This document shows positions 59,760 through 64,000 of a stretch of 64,000 bases of DNA, in pieces. This DNA is from Caulobacter sp. RHG1 (GTDB lineage: Bacteria > Pseudomonadota > Alphaproteobacteria > Caulobacterales > Caulobacteraceae): positions 1 through 64,000 of the forward strand of contig NZ_SMZP01000006.1 in assembly GCF_013181195.1 (NCBI RefSeq), written 5' to 3'. The notes under the pieces were generated by a model, which worked only from the letters and a program-made list of their open reading frames with translations, did no database searches and was not told where the DNA came from. Position numbers and translations under genes: made by a program. How positions within the stretch are numbered: the stretch's first letter is position 1; every line of letters begins with the position of its first letter.

Positions 59760-62074
59760 CAGCGGGTCTCCAGGGTCAGGCCGACGATGCGGGGCTCGCT
59801 CAGCAGAGCGATGTTGTCGAGGCGGCGAGTGTACTGGCTATAGGTGGTGTTCAGCAGGTTCTTGCCGAAGACGTAGGCGCCCCAGTGCTCGGTCTCGTAA
59901 CCGACGCGGCCGTTGAACAGCGCGCGTTTCTTGACGGGGCTGTCCTGCGACTGGTCGATGCCCGCCGCCGAGAAGGCGCTGGCCCGATAGTTGCCGTCCA
60001 GGTGGACCAAGAACCCGCTGTCCCAGCGATAATCGGCGCCGGCCGCTAGCGTCCAGTGCGGCGCATAGGGGAACTCCGAGCCCGCCAGGTCGCGCAGGTC
60101 GGCGCCCGAGGTGATCGTGAACGCATCGAACTCGGTCTTGGTGTGGCCCACCGATCCGTACCAGGACAGCTGTGGCGTGAGGCGCTGGGCGACCTCGACT
60201 TCGAAGCCGTACAGGTGCGAGCTGCCCGCGTTCTCGACTTGGTAGTCGTAGCTGTTGAGGCCCAGATTGACCGTGACCTGCTGGTCCTTCCAGTCGACAT
60301 AGAAGGCGTTGGCGTTAAGCGTCAGACTGCCGTCAAGCCAGGTGGTGCGCAGCGAGGCCTCGTAGTTCCAGGTGTACTCCGGATCGTAGGCCACCACCGT
60401 AGAGCGGGCGATGTTGACGAGCGAGCCGCCCGAGCGGTAGCCGCGCTGCGCCATCAGGCTGGTGCTGATATCCGACGTCCACTGGTACTTCAGCCCGACC
60501 TTGGGCAGGAAGGCGTTGAACTTGCGGGTGCTTTCGGGCGCCGAGGACGCGGCCTGGGCCACCATGCCCGTGACGAAGGCGTTTACCTGCACCACGTAGG
60601 GCGCATAGGGGCCAAAGGCCGCCGGAGTCGGATAGGTCCCCGTGAAGCTGGCGATCTGCTTCGTGCTGCCGGTGTTTTCCTCGTGATCATAACGGAAGCC
60701 CGCCAGCAGGCTGAGCTTGTCGGTCAGAGCCAGGCTGGCGTCAGCGAAGACGGCGCTGGTCTCGATGAGCGACGGGGTGTCGCCGCTGTAGCTGACCGGC
60801 ACCGACGGCAAGGCGGCGATATAGAGGTTGGCGAAGGCGTTGGCCTGGGCCGCCGCGCCAGCCTGCTGCGCCGGGGTCGGCGAGGGCACGCCCGTCAGCA
60901 GGGTCGAGGTCAGCACATTGACGAGCGTAGCGCGCGGGAACGGCACGTTGATCTGGCTGACCAGCAAGTCCTGAGCGTCGCGGCGGGCGTGGAACAGGCC
61001 CACCAGGCCGGTCAGGCGCTCGCCCTCATAGTTCAGGCGCAGCTCCTGCGAGCTGGTCTTGGTCTGCTGGGTGCGCGCGCCGTACGAGGTGCGGGCTGGC
61101 AGAAAGTCCAGGTCGTAGGTCGCATCGGTGTCGACCTTGTTCCACGACGCGATGGCGTTCAGCGTCAGGGCGTCACTGAGCTTGTAGGAGCCGTCCAGGG
61201 TAAAGATGTCGGTCTTGGCGATCGTGCGGGTCGGGTCGCCCGCCAGGTCGGTGCGGTGGTCGAAATAGTCCGGCCGGTCGACGCGGGCGTAGGTGTAGAG
61301 ATAGCCGCCGTCGCGCTTGGCGTGGAAATAGGTGGCCAGCAGCTTCAGATCGGGCAGGGCCGTCGGTGTGAACAACAGCTTGCCGCGGACGCTGCCGACG
61401 TCCAGCGCGTCGATGTCGCGCTTCAGGGTCGGGTTGTAGATGAAGCCGTCGCTGGTCTTCTTGTCGACCGCCACGCGGAAGGCGACCTGATCGGCAATGA
61501 TCGGACCGCCCACGGCGAACGACAGTTGGCGCTCGTCGCCGCTCGCCAGGTTCAGGCGCACACGAGCCTGCGGCTCGAACGTCGGGTTGGCCGAGCTGAT
61601 GATCACCGCGCCGGCCAAAGAGTTGCGGCCCTGTAGCGTCGATTGCGGTCCGCGCAGCACCTCGACCTGACCGATGTCCCACATTTCCAGCGGGCCGCTA
61701 TAGGAGGCTTCCATCGGCAGGGCCGCACCGTCGACATAGATGGTGGCCAAGCCTTCGGTGCCACCACCCGAGACATTGCTATTGCTGACGCCGCGGATCG
61801 TGAAGCCGGCCTTGCCGTAGGTCTCGCTCATGTTCGCCGTGCCGGCGACCACGTCGTAGAAGGTGCGGATCATCTCGCGATCGATCTTGGCGGCGGTCGT
61901 GACCGCGACGCTGGTGACCGTGTCCTGGACGCTCCGGTTGGTCTTTTCACCGGTGATGATCACCGCGTCGACCGCGGTGGCCTGATCGGGTGCTGGCGTC
62001 GCCTCGGCCGCCGAGGCCGCCTGCGCCATCGCCAAAGCGCCAAACGCGCAGGCGGTCAGCAGATGAAGTCGCAT
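59756..62074 (-). CDS. TonB-dependent receptor
   Basis: A 772-residue receptor with signal peptide MRLHLLTACAFGALAMAQAASA, a TonB box region (DAVIITGEKTNRSVQDTVTSVAV), plug motifs GKAGFTIRGVSNSNVSGG, IGQVEVLRGPQSTLQGRNSLAGAVIISSANP and a barrel ending RIVGLTLETRW. The plug type is that of pesticin/vitamin B12-like receptors. A Fur-like site lies about 50 bp upstream, and the downstream PepSY protein supports iron uptake. First gene of a three-gene operon. Confidence 0.93.
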   Translation of the reverse strand: MRLHLLTACAFGALAMAQAASAAEATPAPDQATAVDAVIITGEKTNRSVQDTVTSVAVTTAAKIDREMIRTFYDVVAGTANMSETYGKAGFTIRGVSNSNVSGGGTEGLATIYVDGAALPMEASYSGPLEMWDIGQVEVLRGPQSTLQGRNSLAGAVIISSANPTFEPQARVRLNLASGDERQLSFAVGGPIIADQVAFRVAVDKKTSDGFIYNPTLKRDIDALDVGSVRGKLLFTPTALPDLKLLATYFHAKRDGGYLYTYARVDRPDYFDHRTDLAGDPTRTIAKTDIFTLDGSYKLSDALTLNAIASWNKVDTDATYDLDFLPARTSYGARTQQTKTSSQELRLNYEGERLTGLVGLFHARRDAQDLLVSQINVPFPRATLVNVLTSTLLTGVPSPTPAQQAGAAAQANAFANLYIAALPSVPVSYSGDTPSLIETSAVFADASLALTDKLSLLAGFRYDHEENTGSTKQIASFTGTYPTPAAFGPYAPYVVQVNAFVTGMVAQAASSAPESTRKFNAFLPKVGLKYQWTSDISTSLMAQRGYRSGGSLVNIARSTVVAYDPEYTWNYEASLRTTWLDGSLTLNANAFYVDWKDQQVTVNLGLNSYDYQVENAGSSHLYGFEVEVAQRLTPQLSWYGSVGHTKTEFDAFTITSGADLRDLAGSEFPYAPHWTLAAGADYRWDSGFLVHLDGNYRASAFSAAGIDQSQDSPVKKRALFNGRVGYETEHWGAYVFGKNLLNTTYSQYTRRLDNIALLSEPRIVGLTLETRW

Positions 62075-62122
62075 GAAGTCCCCCGAAGATCCGTACTGGG
62101 GGACGCCGCTACTTCAGCTAAA

Positions 62123-62144
62123 ATTGCGAGTCAATCTCATTCGC
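62123..62144 (-). promoter_or_regulatory. Fur-like box
   Basis: On the minus strand GCGAATGAGATTGACTCGCAAT resembles the alphaproteobacterial Fur consensus (GCAATGAGAAT-like arms) with GCGA/TCGC ends. It is about 50 bp upstream of the receptor start and just after the NhaA stop. Confidence 0.5.
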
Positions 62145-62145
62145 G

Positions 62146-63297
62146 CTAAGGCTTGGCCAAGCGTAGGATCAGCAGGCCCAAAAGGGCCGAAGCCAGGGAG
62201 CCGGCCAGAACCCCGATCTTGGTCGCGTCGATCAGGGCGGGGTCGGCGAAGGCCAGGCCGCCGATGAACAGGCTCATGGTGAAGCCGACGCCGCACAGCA
62301 CCGCCACGCCAAACAGCTGGGCCGTCGAAGCGTTGCGGGGCGGCTGCGCCAGGCCCAGCTTAATCAGGCCGAAGGCGACGCCGAACACGCCGGCCGGCTT
62401 GCCTAGGAACAGGCCCAGGGCCACGCCCAACGGCACCGGGGCGAGGAGGCTCGCCAGGCCGACGCCGGCGAACGACAGGCCGGCATTGGCGAAGCCAAAC
62501 AGCGGCGTGATCCCGAAGGCCACGGGCTTGTGCAGGGCGTGTTCCAGCCGGTGGAGCGGCGAGTGGTCGCCCTCGCGCAGCGGGATGGTCAGGGCCAGGG
62601 CGACGCCGGCCAGGGTGGCGTGGATCCCCGACTTCAGAACGAGCAGCCACAGCACTGCGCCCAGCAGCAGGTAGGGCCACAGGGCCAGCACCTTCAGCCG
62701 GTTCAAGGCGACCAGGGCCAGCAGCACCACGCCCGCCCCGGCCACGGCCAGGGTGTTCAGCTGCTCTGTGTAGAACAGCGCGATGATCACGATGGCCGCC
62801 AGGTCGTCCATGATGGCGATGGCGGTCAGGAAGACCTTCAGCGAGCTCGGGACGCGCGGCCCCAGCAACGCCAGGACGCCCAGGGCGAAGGCGATGTCGG
62901 TGGCCGAAGGGATGGCCCAGCCGGCGACGCTGTCCGGATGCTTGGCGTTGAAGGCCAGGTAGATCAGCGCCGGCAGCGCCACGCCGCCCAGGGCCGCCGC
63001 GCCGGGCAGCAGCACGTCCGCGGGCCGCGACAGCTGACCGTCCAGGACCTCGCGCTTGATCTCCAGTCCAACCAACAGGAAGAACAGCGCCATCAGCCCG
63101 TCATTGATCGCGTGCTGTACGCTGATCCCGGCGACGCCAGCGTGCAGGGCCGCGAAATAGGCCGGGGCCAGGGGCGAATTGGCGACGAGCAGGGCCAGGC
63201 TTGCTGCGACCATCAGCACATAGCCGCCGGCCGCCTCGTTTTTCAGGAACGCATCGAGGGCGAGGCGGGCGCGGGAACTAAGCTTGGGCGGAACCAT
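62146..63297 (-). CDS. nhaA: Na+/H+ antiporter NhaA
   Basis: A 383-residue NhaA with the characteristic ion-binding pair Asp164-Asp165 ([18 protein letters not shown]) and Asp134 ([17 protein letters not shown]), the N-terminal VANSPLA and [20 protein letters not shown], and [15 protein letters not shown]. It exports Na+ in exchange for protons at alkaline pH. Its start overlaps the end of the DUF5690-like gene by 20 bases, so the two are likely co-transcribed. Confidence 0.95.
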   Translation of the reverse strand: MVPPKLSSRARLALDAFLKNEAAGGYVLMVAASLALLVANSPLAPAYFAALHAGVAGISVQHAINDGLMALFFLLVGLEIKREVLDGQLSRPADVLLPGAAALGGVALPALIYLAFNAKHPDSVAGWAIPSATDIAFALGVLALLGPRVPSSLKVFLTAIAIMDDLAAIVIIALFYTEQLNTLAVAGAGVVLLALVALNRLKVLALWPYLLLGAVLWLLVLKSGIHATLAGVALALTIPLREGDHSPLHRLEHALHKPVAFGITPLFGFANAGLSFAGVGLASLLAPVPLGVALGLFLGKPAGVFGVAFGLIKLGLAQPPRNASTAQLFGVAVLCGVGFTMSLFIGGLAFADPALIDATKIGVLAGSLASALLGLLILRLAKP

Positions 63298-64000
63298 CCC
63301 TGAGGTTTACCAGCAAGCGGTTGGCAAGGGCGAGGCCAACCAGTCCCAGACCGCAGGCGACATAGGCGCCGATGGCCAGGAACTGGCCCCAGGCGATGTT
63401 CAGATTGGCGAACGACTTCACCAGCAGCAGCGAGATGCTGCCGACATAGCCGAACGAGTCGGCCACATAGATCAGGAAGCCCGCCGTCCCGACCTTGCCG
63501 GTCGCGGCGATCATCCGGTCGAACAGCATGGCGTTGAACGGCGTGTAGCCCATGTAGAGCCCGGCGCCCGCCAGGATCATCCACCAGACCGGCGGCAGCA
63601 CGCCCAGCTGGAACGCCAAGGTCGCGGCGCCCAGCAGCACGAAGCCCAAAGCCACGCAGCCGAGGTTGAAGGCCACGGCCCGACCGTTGTCCTTGACTCC
63701 CATCAGGGCGGCCAGGCCGACCAGCACGATCGCCGCCACCGGCAGCTCCGACAGGGTGAAGATCGAGGCCGTGCTCTTGAAGCCCAGCTCGGCCCAGATC
63801 TCCGCCGAGAAGTTGTCGCGGAAGTCGCGCAGGGCGGTGAGGATCATATAAACCGCGATCAGCAGGATCAGGGCCGGGGCGTGGGCGGCGAACAGCGCCT
63901 TGCGGTCCTGGGCGTTCATCGGGGCGCGGCGAACCCGCTCGGCCTCGTCGGCGGCGTTCGGCGGCGGCAACTGGGCCAGGGCCAGCACGGCCACCAGCAT
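63278..64000 (-). CDS. DUF5690/MFS-like membrane protein, partial (5' end outside the window)
   Basis: The last 240 residues or so of a multipass protein: [97 protein letters not shown]. The RDFRDNF motif and layout are of the DUF5690 family related to MFS proteins. The frame continues past base 64000, so the ATG at the edge is probably internal. Confidence 0.75.
   Translation of the reverse strand: MLVAVLALAQLPPPNAADEAERVRRAPMNAQDRKALFAAHAPALILLIAVYMILTALRDFRDNFSAEIWAELGFKSTASIFTLSELPVAAIVLVGLAALMGVKDNGRAVAFNLGCVALGFVLLGAATLAFQLGVLPPVWWMILAGAGLYMGYTPFNAMLFDRMIAATGKVGTAGFLIYVADSFGYVGSISLLLVKSFANLNIAWGQFLAIGAYVACGLGLVGLALANRLLVNLRDGSAQA

Noticed and set aside
57807..59843. 678-codon plus-strand frame opposite the PepSY gene
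   Set aside because: Composition is Gln/Gly/Arg-rich and repetitive, typical of antisense frames in high-GC DNA; the minus-strand genes are well supported.

Overview
The window is GC-rich DNA from an alphaproteobacterium, most likely Caulobacter or a close relative. Pointers are several TonB-dependent receptors, an HWE-type sensor kinase beside a stand-alone receiver, a carboxyspermidine-type polyamine pair, and an initiator tRNA with an A:U/G:C/G:C anticodon stem. This assignment is inference from gene content; no rRNA or marker gene is present.

Layout. 0-5.8 kb is ordinary chromosome: tRNA-fMet, carboxyspermidine dehydrogenase/decarboxylase, a YcaC-like hydrolase with a divergent LysR regulator, and two small enzymes. 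6-41 kb is a large catabolic region. Its core closely resembles the carbazole/dioxin (car) angular-dioxygenase and meta-cleavage pathway: Rieske oxygenase alpha (CarAa-like), Rieske ferredoxin, plant-type ferredoxin-NAD reductase, two-part LigAB/CarB-type extradiol dioxygenase, CarC-type C-C hydrolase, 2-oxopent-4-enoate hydratase, acylating acetaldehyde dehydrogenase and 4-hydroxy-2-oxovalerate aldolase. Around it lie a TonB receptor, two MFS transporters, a BASS-type transporter, a luciferase-like flavin monooxygenase with a separate FMN reductase, an FAD aromatic hydroxylase, a cupin, a TauD-type oxygenase, a tannase/feruloyl-esterase-like hydrolase, an amidohydrolase, and three nitrogen-handling enzymes (gamma-glutamyltransferase-like, asparaginase-like, aspartate dehydrogenase-like).

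The dispersed transcription units are tied together by one repeated 11-bp dyad, TTGTATGACAA and close variants. It occurs at 13 places, nearly always in front of or between these genes, and is probably the operator of the FCD-GntR regulator at 26720-27418. A second GntR regulator (34142-34807) has a different dyad, GCATAC-N-GTATGC, in front of itself and in front of the amidohydrolase-MFS operon.

Insertions break up the catabolic region. An arsenic cassette (arsH / arsR-aqpS-arsC, no ArsB or Acr3) sits between inverted REP-like repeats. A 3.06-kb IS1595-family element (30483-33538), with a transposase, 30-bp terminal inverted repeats and several passenger genes, has landed in a REP-like palindrome.

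From about 41.29 to 51.24 kb an integrative element occupies the 3' end of tRNA-Arg(CCT). It carries a phage-type HTH replication-like protein, a remnant of a type I restriction HsdR subunit with an intact YgjP-like metallopeptidase, a 2031-residue DUF4011/SF1 helicase-Vsr-like nuclease-AlbA_2 protein, and a TerB-like/BRCT protein. No integrase is visible, so it is probably a decayed or trans-mobilised defence island.

51.3-64 kb returns to chromosome: a DctA symporter, HWE kinase plus receiver, a DUF1624-type membrane protein, a siderophore-type TonB receptor, a convergent TonB receptor/membrane protein/PepSY operon with a Fur-like site, NhaA, and a DUF5690-like protein cut by the window edge.
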